A stretch of DNA of 16,193 nucleotides. Source: UBA4735 sp035935465 (lineage in GTDB: Bacteria; Chloroflexota; Limnocylindria; P2-11E). The position numbers and the translations under genes are program-made. The notes under the pieces were generated by a model. It was given only the letters and a program-made list of their open reading frames with translations, was not told the origin of the DNA and searched no databases. Location: the NCBI GenBank assembly GCA_035935465.1, contig DASYXA010000123.1:1-16193 (forward strand). The letters run 5' to 3'. Shown here piece by piece: positions 1-6,981 of the stretch. Numbering within the stretch: the first letter of the stretch is position 1; each line of letters starts with the position of its first letter.

Positions 1-35
1 GCCGACGCGGCGTCGCGCCAGCCCGCTCGGGCGCG

Positions 36-1556
36 GTGACCGCGGAGCAGGCACCGTCGCGCCATCGGCGCACGGTCGACGTGGCGCTCGAGGCGCGCGC
101 CCGCCGCTGGTCCATCGAAGAACGCGCTGGACAGGCGACGCTGATCGAGTCCGTGGCCGTTGCGGCGAGCGAGCCGCTTCCCCCGGACACCGAGGATGCG
201 CCGATCCGTGTCGGCTCCGGCGGCCTCCTGCGCGTTGCGGTGCTCGCGAGCGAAGCGCCCGACCTCGAGCGCGTCCTTCGTCGAGCGGTCCTCGCATCGG
301 GCGCCGAGCTGGTCCTCCTGCTGCGCGTGAACGACGCGCGATCGTTCATCGAGCGCGCGGCCGCCCTACGCGACGCGCGGCCCGATCTGGTCCTCGCGCT
401 GGTGGCCGAGCGCCGCGAGGCCGACGGCATCATCGACCTCGTCGAGGCGATGCGGCTCGGCTGCGCCGATCGGAGCCCCGCACCGCGGGTCGTGGTCGCG
501 GGGGAGCCGCACGCCGCGCTCCGGGTGAAGGCCGCGGCCGTCGGCTACGCGGTCGAGCTCCTGCCCGATCCGCGCCGTCCCGATGGCACGAGCGCGTTCT
601 CGCACCGCGCGCGCGAGTTCCGGCGCGGCACCGATGCGTCGCTCATCCTCCGCGACGAGGCGCTCGAGGAGCTCGCCCGCCTGGTCGCCGCCCGTGGCCG
701 CGACACGCTCGTGGTCGACGTGGCCGGTGGCTCGACCTCGCTCGTCCGCGCGAGCGCGGACGGCGCGGTCGTGGCGGCGCACGTGGCGGCGCTCGGTGCC
801 GGCACCGCCGCCGACCGCACCGTCGGCCGAGCGGGGCTCGACGGCGTGCGGCGGTGGATCCCGTGGTCCATCGACGCGCCGACGATGCTCGAGCGCGTGT
901 TCAACCGGGCGCGTTGGCCGGACGCCGTCGCCGCCGACGCGAGCGCGCTCGCGCTCGAGATCGCGCTCGCTCACGAGGCGCTGAGCCACGCGCTGGCCGA
1001 TGCGGCGGCGGCAGGATCGGTCGAGACGCTGCGCGACGCGCCGGTCACGATCGTGACCGGGGCGGCCGCGGCGTTCACGCGGGCCGCGCACACGGCGCTC
1101 GTCGTCATCGACGGGCTGGCGTCGCCGAAGCCGACGACGCTCCATCGCGACGCCGACGATGCGCTCGTGGCGCTCGGCGCCCTCGCGGCGCGGATCCGCA
1201 TGACCGGCGGCGATCCGACCGCGACCGTGACCGAGGAGCTCGCCCGCCGGCTGGTGCCGATCGCGCTCGTCGTGCCGGCGACGCTCGGGCGGCGCAGCAA
1301 GCTGCGGGTGAACGGCGCCGAGCAGCTCGACGACGAGCTGGCGCCGGGCGCGTTCTTCAGCGTGCGGCATCGTGGCGAGGCCGATGTCGAGATCACCGGC
1401 ACGCCGGTGAAGGTGCACGGGACCGCCGGCGAGCTCGGGATCATCATCGACCTGCGCGGACGTCCGCTCGTCCTGCCGCCGCGCGACGCGGAGCGCATTC
1501 CGACGCTCGTCCGGTGGTTCGCCGCGCTCGACCTCGCCGCGACGGGCGCCGCCTGA
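36..1556 (+). CDS. MutL-like ASKHA-fold protein (glutamate mutase L family), possibly 5'-partial
   Basis: The 506-residue product resembles the MutL family, ASKHA-fold proteins named after the accessory protein of B12-dependent glutamate mutase. Matching segments in order are GGLLRVAVL (62-70), RPDLVLALVAE (115-125), a phosphate-loop-like DVAGGSTSL (228-236), RRWIPWSID (272-280), the helix LEIALAHEALSHAL (307-320), IVTGAAAAFTRAA (339-351), and the C-terminal GELGIIIDLRGRPLVLP (465-481). The usual N-terminal DxGSTTTK loop is absent; only VDVALEA (14-20) stands near its place, so nucleotide binding is doubtful. The frame stays open to the left edge, so GTG 36 is only the first visible start. 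No mutase subunit genes are nearby, so a role in glutamate fermentation is not supported. The stop overlaps the next start (TGATG). Family call good; function unknown. Confidence 0.7.
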   Translation: MTAEQAPSRHRRTVDVALEARARRWSIEERAGQATLIESVAVAASEPLPPDTEDAPIRVGSGGLLRVAVLASEAPDLERVLRRAVLASGAELVLLLRVNDARSFIERAAALRDARPDLVLALVAERREADGIIDLVEAMRLGCADRSPAPRVVVAGEPHAALRVKAAAVGYAVELLPDPRRPDGTSAFSHRAREFRRGTDASLILRDEALEELARLVAARGRDTLVVDVAGGSTSLVRASADGAVVAAHVAALGAGTAADRTVGRAGLDGVRRWIPWSIDAPTMLERVFNRARWPDAVAADASALALEIALAHEALSHALADAAAAGSVETLRDAPVTIVTGAAAAFTRAAHTALVVIDGLASPKPTTLHRDADDALVALGALAARIRMTGGDPTATVTEELARRLVPIALVVPATLGRRSKLRVNGAEQLDDELAPGAFFSVRHRGEADVEITGTPVKVHGTAGELGIIIDLRGRPLVLPPRDAERIPTLVRWFAALDLAATGAA

Positions 1557-2578
1557 TGGGCTGGCGGTACGGACAGTGGGTCGTCGAGCACCCGCTGCCG
1601 CTGGGCGCCTCGTCACGTCCGGCGGTCGGCGCGCTCGTCCGCGCGGGCGAGCCGCTCGCGACCGGCACGCTGCTCGGCTCGCCGATCAAGGTCGAAGGCG
1701 CGCGCAAGCTGGGGGTCGAGCCGGAGGACGTCGACCGCGTCGCGCGCGTGCAGGTCGGCAGCGATGTGGCGCGCGGTACGGTGCTCGCGCGCACCGGCCG
1801 CCGCTTCGCGCGCGTCGTCACCGCGCCCGCCGACGGACGGCTCATCCATCGGTCCTATGAGGGGGACTTCTACATCGCGCCGATCACCGGCACCTGGACC
1901 GTGCGCGCGTCGATGGACGGCACCGTCCGGCGGAGCGACGACGCGGCGGTGACCGTCGAGGGATCCGCCTGGGGGCTCGGCGGCGTCGCCGCGTACGGAC
2001 CGGACGCGTTCGGCGAGCTCGCCCTCGGCGTCGACGCGCCCACGGATGAGCTCGCGCCGGGACGCATCGACGTGAAGATGCGCGACAAGATCCTGGTCGG
2101 CGGCGCGCGCATCGCGGCCGAGGCGATCACGCGCGCGCACGCCTGCGGCGCCGCCGGCCTGGTCGCGGGCGCGGCGCCGGCCGGCGGCCTCCGCGTCGTG
2201 TACGGCGACGAGGTCACCGCGTCGGGTAGCTCGACGGTCGAGGACCGGCCGACGCTCCTCTGCCTCCTCGGGTTCGGCAGCGGCCCGCTCCCGACCGAGG
2301 TGTACCGCCCGTTCGTCGCCTTCGCTGGACGGCGGGCCGCGGTCAACGTCGCGTCCGCGCGCCTCTTCGTGTTCGCCCCCGAAGCGCTCCTCGACGCGCC
2401 ACTCGACGCGCCGGCGCTCGTGCTTGCCGGGGACTTCGGCGGCGTGCGGCCGCTCGAGGGCGAGACGAGCCTCACCGGCGTGACCCGCTTCGCGAGCGAC
2501 GCCTTCTGCGAAGGCCTCGCCACGCAGGACGGCGTCGTGCCGATCCCGAACGTCCTCCCGTATGACGCGCCGCGCTAG
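1556..2578 (+). CDS. Conserved protein of unknown function, partner of the MutL-like gene
   Basis: The 340-residue product has no catalytic motif that I recognise. Residues 20-130 read as a beta-rich barrel-sandwich-like region, with glycine turns such as RAGEPLATGTLLG (29-41) and TAPADGRLIHRSYEGDFYI (89-107). A second part, KILVGGARIAAEAITRAHACG (178-198), looks like an alpha/beta unit, followed by LLGFGSGPLPTEVYRPF (237-253). From memory, proteins with this pattern follow MutL-like genes in Chloroflexota, but I cannot confirm that here. ATG 1556 shares one base with the upstream TGA, so the two genes are very likely co-translated and may form a complex. No signal peptide or membrane segment is visible. 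The frame is open far upstream of 1556, but that part lies inside the MutL-like gene and is Arg-rich noise. Confidence 0.6.
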   Translation: MGWRYGQWVVEHPLPLGASSRPAVGALVRAGEPLATGTLLGSPIKVEGARKLGVEPEDVDRVARVQVGSDVARGTVLARTGRRFARVVTAPADGRLIHRSYEGDFYIAPITGTWTVRASMDGTVRRSDDAAVTVEGSAWGLGGVAAYGPDAFGELALGVDAPTDELAPGRIDVKMRDKILVGGARIAAEAITRAHACGAAGLVAGAAPAGGLRVVYGDEVTASGSSTVEDRPTLLCLLGFGSGPLPTEVYRPFVAFAGRRAAVNVASARLFVFAPEALLDAPLDAPALVLAGDFGGVRPLEGETSLTGVTRFASDAFCEGLATQDGVVPIPNVLPYDAPR

Positions 2579-2876
2579 GCGGCGCGGCCGGTCGTCCGGC
2601 CGTGGCGCACGGACCCTGCCCCGCCACGAGAAGGCGCTCGCCGAGTACCAGGAGCGCGAACGACGGCTCAAGCGCTTCCGCACGCTCGTCGGGTTCCTCG
2701 GCCTCGTGCCGCTCGTCGGATCGCTCGCCTGCGATGGCGGCCTCACTCCCGTCTGCGTCCCGTGGTCGTGGTCCATGGGCCTGTGGGCCGTCGTCTTCGG
2801 CGCGTTCGTCGGCCTTAGCATTCGGCTCATTCGTGAACGCCGCCAATTCGAAGCACGGCAGCCGCGCGCAAGCTGA
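2562..2876 (+). CDS. Small two-helix membrane protein
   Basis: The 104-residue protein has a strongly basic N-terminus (MTRRARRRGRSSGRGAR). A charged helical stretch (about 22-41, HEKALAEYQERERRLKRF) follows, then two hydrophobic segments at about 42-58 and 69-89, joined by a short loop with two cysteines (ACDGGLTPVCVP). A basic tail ends the chain. The layout suggests a small inner-membrane hairpin protein with both ends in the cytoplasm. I do not recognise a family. It overlaps the end of the upstream gene by 17 nt, and its own end overlaps the proposed tsaE start by 44 nt. A true membrane pattern in this frame, and the lack of any other coding explanation for 2579-2832, support it being real. 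Confidence 0.55.
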   Translation: MTRRARRRGRSSGRGARTLPRHEKALAEYQERERRLKRFRTLVGFLGLVPLVGSLACDGGLTPVCVPWSWSMGLWAVVFGAFVGLSIRLIRERRQFEARQPRAS

Positions 2877-3366
2877 TCCGAGCGCGATCGACCTCGTCAG
2901 CCACTCCTCGCTCCACACCGAACGATTGGGCGAGCGGCTCGCCGCGCACGCCGGCCCGGGTGACGTCATCGCGCTCTGGGGCGAGCTCGGCGCCGGAAAG
3001 ACCGTCCTCGCGCGCGGCATCGCGATCGGCCTCGGCATCGACGAGGACACCGTGACCAGCCCGACGTTCATCATCCTGCACGAGCACTTCGGCGGCCGGC
3101 TGCCGCTGTACCACCTCGATCTGTACCGCCTCGAGCAGAGCCAGCTCGGCTCGACCGGCTGGGAGGACGCGCTCGACGCGGGCGGCATCACGGTCATCGA
3201 GTGGCCGGACCACGCGGGCGACGAGCTGCCGCCGGACCGCGTCGACGTGCGGCTCGAGCACGTCGCCGAGACGAAGCGCACGGTCACGATCGCGCCGACC
3301 GGGCCGCGCTCGCGAGCGCTCGTCGACGCGCTGCGCGACGACGCGTTCGGCGAGAAGACCCCGTGA
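2833..3366 (+). CDS. tsaE: tRNA t6A biosynthesis ATPase TsaE
   Basis: TsaE is the small P-loop ATPase that works with TsaB and TsaD to attach threonylcarbamoyl to A37 of tRNAs reading ANN codons. From GTG 2833 the product has 177 residues. It shows the Walker A motif GELGAGKT (50-57), the family's TSPTF (75-79), YHLDLYRL (93-100), the conserved tryptophan in WEDAL (110-114), and the C-terminal GITVIEWPD (118-126). The family is usually about 150-160 residues, so the first 20 or so residues may be extra. GTG 2833 is the only reasonable start near the conserved domain, although it overlaps the membrane-protein gene by 44 nt; the open frame further upstream lacks TsaE-like sequence. The TGA stop overlaps the tsaB GTG by 4 nt. 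Confidence 0.93.
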   Translation: MNAANSKHGSRAQADPSAIDLVSHSSLHTERLGERLAAHAGPGDVIALWGELGAGKTVLARGIAIGLGIDEDTVTSPTFIILHEHFGGRLPLYHLDLYRLEQSQLGSTGWEDALDAGGITVIEWPDHAGDELPPDRVDVRLEHVAETKRTVTIAPTGPRSRALVDALRDDAFGEKTP

Positions 3367-4106
3367 GCGCGCTCATCGCGCTCGACACGTCGACCGAGTG
3401 GGCCTCGGTCGCGATCTTCGACGGGACCGCGGTGCTCGCCGAGGAGACGTGGCACGCGCAGCGCCGCCATGCCGAGGATCTCTTCCCGACCATCGAGCGG
3501 CTCCTCGGGCTCAGCCGCCAGCGGATCGACGGCGTCGACAAGGTCGCCGTCGCGACCGGCCCCGGCTCGTTCACCGGCTTGCGCGTCGCGATCGCCGCCG
3601 CGCAGGGGCTCGCGCGTGGGAACGGCGCCGCGCTCGTGGGCGTGTCGACGCTCGACGTGCTGGCGTACCCCCACGCGTCATCGAAGCTCCGGACGTGTCC
3701 GCTGCTGCCGGCCGGCCGCGGCGAGTTCTACGCCGCGCTCTATCAGGAGCGGAACCGAAAGTGGGCGAGGCGCTCGCCGTTCATCGTCGGTCCGCTCGTC
3801 GACCTCTGCCGGCAGATCGGGACGCACACGCTGTTCGTGGGCGAGATCGACGGGGAGGCCGAGTCCACGCTCCGCGATCTGCTCGGCCCGCTCGCGCTCT
3901 TCGCGCCGCCCGCGTCGCGGATGCGCCGCGCCGGATACCTGGCCGAGCTCGGCTGGAACGAGCTCGCGGAACGCACGCAGGCACCGCTCGGCGCGCTCGA
4001 GCCGATCTACGTCCGCCAGCCCGCGATGGGCGGCAGCTTCGCCCAGCCGTTCGCTCCGCCGCCCGCCGACGACGCCGCGCTCGGCCTGCCGAAGCGGACG
4101 GCCTAG
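3363..4106 (+). CDS. tsaB: tRNA t6A biosynthesis protein TsaB
   Basis: TsaB is the inactive TsaD paralogue that forms the TsaB-TsaD heterodimer, the platform for t6A synthesis in the cytoplasm. The 247-residue product begins with the ASKHA strand LIALDTSTEWASVAIFDG (4-21), has the HAEDLFPTIERLL helix (36-48), and carries the family signature GPGSFTGLR (66-74). Only the N-terminal ASKHA domain is well conserved, as usual. The C-terminal part (about 105-247) is divergent and ends in a Pro/Ala-rich tail after residue 225. GTG 3363 lies in the GTGA overlap with the tsaE stop and directly precedes the first ASKHA strand, so I prefer it to upstream candidates that would fall inside tsaE. Stop TAG. 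Confidence 0.92.
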   Translation: MSALIALDTSTEWASVAIFDGTAVLAEETWHAQRRHAEDLFPTIERLLGLSRQRIDGVDKVAVATGPGSFTGLRVAIAAAQGLARGNGAALVGVSTLDVLAYPHASSKLRTCPLLPAGRGEFYAALYQERNRKWARRSPFIVGPLVDLCRQIGTHTLFVGEIDGEAESTLRDLLGPLALFAPPASRMRRAGYLAELGWNELAERTQAPLGALEPIYVRQPAMGGSFAQPFAPPPADDAALGLPKRTA

Positions 4107-4109
4107 GGA
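4105..4109 (+). promoter_or_regulatory. Ribosome binding site of rimI
   Basis: AGGGA stands 7 nt before ATG 4117 and overlaps the tsaB TAG stop. It fixes the rimI start, which is otherwise embedded in a longer open frame running back through tsaB. Confidence 0.6.
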
Positions 4110-4116
4110 CACCGTC

Positions 4117-4632
4117 ATGGTCTCCGTGGCCCCGGTCGTCATCGACGACATGACCCTCGAGGACATCGACGCCGTGCAGGAGGTCGAGCGCAGCTCGTTC
4201 CCGGTGCCGTGGCCGGCGAACGCCTTTCGCCACGAGCTCACCCAGAACCGCAACGCGCGATATGTCGTCGCGCGGAGCGGCACCGACATCGTCGGCTACG
4301 CCGGGCTGTGGCTCATGGTGGACGAGGCGCACATCACGACGTTCGCGGTCCATCCCGACCATCGCCGACGACGGATCGGCGAGCGGCTGCTCCAGCGCCT
4401 CTTCGAGATCGCGGCCGTCATGAGCGCGGAGTGGCTCACACTCGAGGTGCGCGCCTCGAACCTCGCGGCGCAGAAGCTGTACGAGAAGTACGGCTTCCGC
4501 CGCGCGGGCGTGCGGCGCCGCTACTACAGCGACAACAACGAGGACGCGCTCATCATGTGGACCGAGCGGCTCAAGGACCGCGTCGTGAAGGACCGGCTCG
4601 CGGTGCTGCGGAAGGAGCTGGAGCTCGAATGA
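4117..4632 (+). CDS. rimI: GNAT N-acetyltransferase, RimI type
   Basis: RimI-type enzymes acetylate the N-terminal alanine of ribosomal protein S18 and related N-termini, using acetyl-CoA. The 171-residue product has the GNAT fold: N-terminal MTLEDIDAVQEVERSSFPVP (12-31), strands YVVARSGTDIVGYAGLWLM (49-67), and HITTFAVHPDHRRRRIG (72-88), which holds the acetyl-CoA phosphate loop. Next come the catalytic-site strand LTLEVRASN (107-115) and the C-terminal LYEKYGFRRAGVRRRYY (121-137) with NEDALIMW (141-148), a typical RimI ending. A charged helical tail of about 22 residues follows. Its place between tsaB and tsaD is a common bacterial arrangement and supports RimI over a generic GNAT. The stop overlaps the tsaD ATG by 4 nt. 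Confidence 0.9.
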   Translation: MVSVAPVVIDDMTLEDIDAVQEVERSSFPVPWPANAFRHELTQNRNARYVVARSGTDIVGYAGLWLMVDEAHITTFAVHPDHRRRRIGERLLQRLFEIAAVMSAEWLTLEVRASNLAAQKLYEKYGFRRAGVRRRYYSDNNEDALIMWTERLKDRVVKDRLAVLRKELELE

Positions 4633-5657
4633 GGATCCTCGGGGTCGAGACGAGCTGCGATGAGACCGCGGTCGCGGTAGTCGACGATGGCCGGCACATC
4701 CGCGCGAACGTGATCGGCACGCAGCTCGCGCATCAAGCCACGGGCGGGATCGTGCCCGAGGTCGCGGCGCGCGAGCACCTCCGGTCCATCGACCCGATCA
4801 CCGACACGGCGCTGCGCGACGCGGGCATCACGCTCCGCGAGGTCGATGCCGTCGCCGCGACCGTCGGCCCGGGGCTCATCGGCTGCCTGCTGGTCGGCGC
4901 GAACTACGCCCGCGGCCTCGCGCTCGCGGCGGGCCTGCCGTTCATCGGGGTGAATCATCTCGAGGGGCACGTGTACGCGAACTGGTTGTACGCGGGGGCA
5001 GGGGCCCCCGACGGGGCAGGGGCCCCGGAGAACGTTCCGGCGGAGCCCGAGATCCCCGCGGCGGTGCTCGTCGTGAGCGGCGCGCACAGCGACCTCGTGC
5101 TCATGGAGGCGCATCGCAAGTTCCGGCTGCTCGGCCGCACGATCGACGACGCGGCTGGAGAGGCGTTCGACAAGGTCGCGCGGCTCCTCGGTCTCGGCTT
5201 CCCCGGCGGCCCCGAGATCGAGAAGGCCGCGAAGGACGGGGACCCGAACGCGTTCCCGCTGCCGAAGGCCTGGCTCGCGGACCGCTACGACTTCTCGTTC
5301 TCCGGCCTCAAGACCGCGGTGCTCCGGCTCGTGCGGTCGCTCGAGGAGAAGGGCCCGGTCCCCGTCGGCGACGTCGCGGCCTCGTTCCAGAAGGCGATCG
5401 TCGAGGCGCTCGCGGAGAAGACCGCGCGCGCCGCGGCGGAGCACGGCGTGCGGAGCGTGCTGCTGGGCGGCGGCGTCGCGGCGAACCGGGCGCTGCGCGC
5501 GGAGATCGAGCGCCGCATCGCGGTGCCGCTGCGCGTCCCCCCGCCGCGCCTATGCACCGACAACGGCGCGATGGTCGCGGGCGCGGCGTTCTACTCGCTC
5601 CGTCACCGCGGCGCCGAGATGCCCGCCGGGGTCCGCTCGAGCCTGCCGCTCGCATGA
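4629..5657 (+). CDS. tsaD: tRNA N6-adenosine threonylcarbamoyltransferase TsaD
   Basis: TsaD transfers the threonylcarbamoyl group from TC-AMP to A37 of tRNA. The 342-residue product starts MRILGVETSCDETAVAVVDD. It has the metal ligands H110 and H114 in HLEGH, the nucleotide-site block DDAAGEAFDKVARLLGLGFP (173-192), the SGLK turn (225-228), LLGGGVAANRALR (278-290) and the C-terminal CTDNGAMVAGAAFY (309-322) with a metal-ligand Asp311. Two oddities stand out. The usual VSGGHT reads VSGAHS here (149-154), and the loop after the metal site carries a short tandem repeat (AGAPDG/AGAPEN, about 124-135). Length is normal for the family. ATG 4629 sits in an ATGA overlap with rimI, with GGAG at 4620-4623 as a likely ribosome binding site. 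Confidence 0.96.
   Translation: MRILGVETSCDETAVAVVDDGRHIRANVIGTQLAHQATGGIVPEVAAREHLRSIDPITDTALRDAGITLREVDAVAATVGPGLIGCLLVGANYARGLALAAGLPFIGVNHLEGHVYANWLYAGAGAPDGAGAPENVPAEPEIPAAVLVVSGAHSDLVLMEAHRKFRLLGRTIDDAAGEAFDKVARLLGLGFPGGPEIEKAAKDGDPNAFPLPKAWLADRYDFSFSGLKTAVLRLVRSLEEKGPVPVGDVAASFQKAIVEALAEKTARAAAEHGVRSVLLGGGVAANRALRAEIERRIAVPLRVPPPRLCTDNGAMVAGAAFYSLRHRGAEMPAGVRSSLPLA
4995..5026 (+). repeat. Short tandem repeat inside tsaD, 18-nt period
   Basis: The 14-mer GGGGCAGGGGCCCC occurs at 4995-5008 and again at 5013-5026, an 18-nt (6-codon) period, so the frame is kept. It encodes AGAPDG then AGAPEN in the loop after the HLEGH metal site. The GGGGCCCC core is self-complementary. Confidence 0.85.
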
Positions 5658-6103
5658 CCGCCGCCGCGCTCGTGGCCGCGCTCGATGAGGCGAGGGATCT
5701 CGCGGCCCGAGGCGCACCGGTCCCGGAGGCGGTGACCGATCTCGTGCTCCGCATCCTCACCGAGGCGAGTGACACTCCCGCGGTGCTCGACGCGCTGCGC
5801 GGCGCGACCGATGGTCGCGCACTGCTGCGGATCACCGACGGCGCGCGGGCGATCGAGCTCCGGGCCGGTGACGGCACGCTGTTCGCCGCGATCGCCGAGC
5901 CGAAGGGCAAGGGCCCGAAGGTCGATGCCACAGCGGCGACGTGGCTCGGGCTGCTGGGTGGCACGCTGAGACCGTGGCTCGCGTTCACGCGCGGCATGGT
6001 GGTGGCGCGCGCCGGCCTCACCGAGCTGCGCTGGATGCAGCAGACCGCGGAGCGATTGCAACGCGGGTACGACGGCGCCCGTCGGCTAGAGTCCGCCCGA
6101 TGA
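5654..6103 (+). CDS. Small SCP2-like (sterol carrier-type) domain protein
   Basis: The 149-residue product has a helical N-terminus (about 1-50), then a pattern resembling the SCP2 lipid-binding fold. Strands come in LLRITDGARAIELRAGDG (57-74) and LFAAIAEPKG (76-85). A segment DATAATWLGLLGGTLRPWLAF (91-111) matches the family's helix-turn in which a substrate-tunnel glycine is followed by a conserved Ala-Phe. The final strand GMVVARAG (114-121) and a C-terminal helix follow. No catalytic residues are expected in this fold; such proteins bind lipids or other hydrophobic ligands. The assignment is by pattern only and could be wrong; ligand unknown. ATG 5654 is in an ATGA overlap with the tsaD stop, and the stop overlaps the next ATG the same way. 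Confidence 0.5.
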   Translation: MTAAALVAALDEARDLAARGAPVPEAVTDLVLRILTEASDTPAVLDALRGATDGRALLRITDGARAIELRAGDGTLFAAIAEPKGKGPKVDATAATWLGLLGGTLRPWLAFTRGMVVARAGLTELRWMQQTAERLQRGYDGARRLESAR

Positions 6104-6885
6104 GCACGACGCGCGAGTCACCGGGCACGCCGCGGCCGGACGACACGAAGACCGACGACGAGACCCGCAAGGTCCACCGGACCGAGACGAAGACGAAGAC
6201 GCCGGTCGAGGCAAAGCGACAGGGCCCCGTGCTCGACGACATCAAGAAGGACGAGCGGGTCAAGGTCTACATCCGGTCCGCCAATGCGCAGACCGGCGCG
6301 ATCGGCTACACGGAGCACGGCGAGCGCCACGCGAACACCACCGCCGACGGCGCGCGGTTCATCCTGAAGTCGCTCGGCCACGAGGCCCGCCGCACCGAGC
6401 TCGGGGCCGTCGCGGCCTACCTCCACGACATGGGCAACGTCATCACCCGCGAGAAGCACGGGCAGACCGGCGCGCTCCTCGCGAAGGACATCCTCATCGA
6501 TCTCGGGTTCACGTTCGAGGAGGTCGCGATCATCATGGGTGCGATCGCGAACCATGAGGAGGCCGAGGGCGGCCTGCCGGTGAGCGCGGTCTCGGCCGCG
6601 GTGATCATCGCCGACAAGAGCGACGTGCACCGATCGCGCGTCCGCAACCCGAAGACCACGTCCTTCGACATCCACGACCGCGTGAACTACGCGGCGACGA
6701 GCGCCGAGGTGAAGGTCTCGCGGCGCGAGAAGCTCATCACGCTCGAGCTCACGATCGATACCGAGGTCGCGCCGCTCATGGAGTACTTCGAGATCTTCCT
6801 GTCGCGGATGATGCTCTGCCGCCGCGCCGCTGAATTCCTGCATTGCCAGTTCGCGCTGGTGATCAACAACACGCGGCTGCTCTGA
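6100..6885 (+). CDS. HD-domain metal-dependent phosphohydrolase
   Basis: The 261-residue product has a charged, low-complexity and probably disordered N-terminus (1-50, rich in Asp, Thr, Lys and Arg). An HD domain follows: ERHANTT with H77, YLHDMGNV with the paired H109-D110, KHGQTGALLAKDIL (119-132) with H120, ANHEEAEGG with H152, and VIIADKSDVHRSRVR (168-182) with D172. These are the metal-ligand positions of HD phosphohydrolases, which cleave phosphoesters of nucleotides or signalling molecules. The real substrate cannot be read from sequence. The C-terminal half (about 190-261) holds a further alpha/beta region ending in hydrophobic NNTRLL. ATG 6100 overlaps the previous stop (ATGA). Related HD proteins of this length occur as stand-alone genes; nothing here ties it to ppGpp or cyclic-di-GMP. 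Confidence 0.82.
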   Translation: MSTTRESPGTPRPDDTKTDDETRKVHRTETKTKTPVEAKRQGPVLDDIKKDERVKVYIRSANAQTGAIGYTEHGERHANTTADGARFILKSLGHEARRTELGAVAAYLHDMGNVITREKHGQTGALLAKDILIDLGFTFEEVAIIMGAIANHEEAEGGLPVSAVSAAVIIADKSDVHRSRVRNPKTTSFDIHDRVNYAATSAEVKVSRREKLITLELTIDTEVAPLMEYFEIFLSRMMLCRRAAEFLHCQFALVINNTRLL

Positions 6886-6916
6886 CCTCGTGGGCGATCA
6901 CGTCCTCCGCCTCCAT

Positions 6917-6955
6917 GGCCTCACCTGAAGCGCGGCGCCGGGCCTCGGCTGAGGC
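6917..6955 (+). repeat. Imperfect 24-nt direct repeat carrying both TGA codons
   Basis: GGCCTCACCTGAAGC (6917-6931) and GGCCTCGGCTGAGGC (6941-6955) match at 12 of 15 positions with a 24-nt period, which is 8 codons. Each copy carries one in-frame TGA after Gly-Leu-Thr or Gly-Leu-Gly. Confidence 0.6.
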
Positions 6956-6958
6956 TCG
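6939..6958 (+). other. Hairpin 10 nt after the first in-frame TGA
   Basis: CGGGCCTC (6939-6946) pairs with GAGGCTCG (6951-6958), 8 bp including one G-U pair, around a GGCT loop. It begins 10 nt after TGA 6926-6928, near the spacing of the upper stem of bacterial SECIS elements. It is not followed by a T-run, so it is not a typical terminator. Confidence 0.45.
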
Positions 6959-6963
6959 CGTCT

Positions 6964-6981
6964 TGCGCCCGTGCTGGCGCA
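6964..6981 (+). other. Hairpin 11 nt after the second in-frame TGA
   Basis: TGCGCC (6964-6969) pairs perfectly with GGCGCA (6976-6981) around the loop CGTGCT. It starts 11 nt after TGA 6950-6952 and covers the GTG at 6971, so it could also limit translation from that start. Confidence 0.45.

Larger units (their letters stand above)
6890..6970 (+). other. In-frame upstream extension of the next gene, with two TGA codons
   Basis: From GTG 6890, 4 nt after the HD-gene stop, the frame of the 6971-7450 gene reads MGDHVLRLHGLT, TGA (6926), SAAPGLG, TGA (6950), GSRLAP, and joins MLAQLEE at 6971. Of the 26 sense codons from 6890 through 6971-6973, all but four end in G or C, as in the neighbouring genes. 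HVLRLHGLT resembles the first strand and loop (xGMT-Cys) of an HMA domain. The TGAs could encode selenocysteine, or the segment could be decayed sequence. The other reading, ATG 6915 in another frame, closes after 30 codons. Confidence 0.35.

Noticed and set aside
854..1555. Upstream extension of the MutL-partner frame
   Set aside because: It lies inside the MutL-like gene and is Arg-rich. ATG 1556 starts the conserved-looking part and gives a TGATG coupling.
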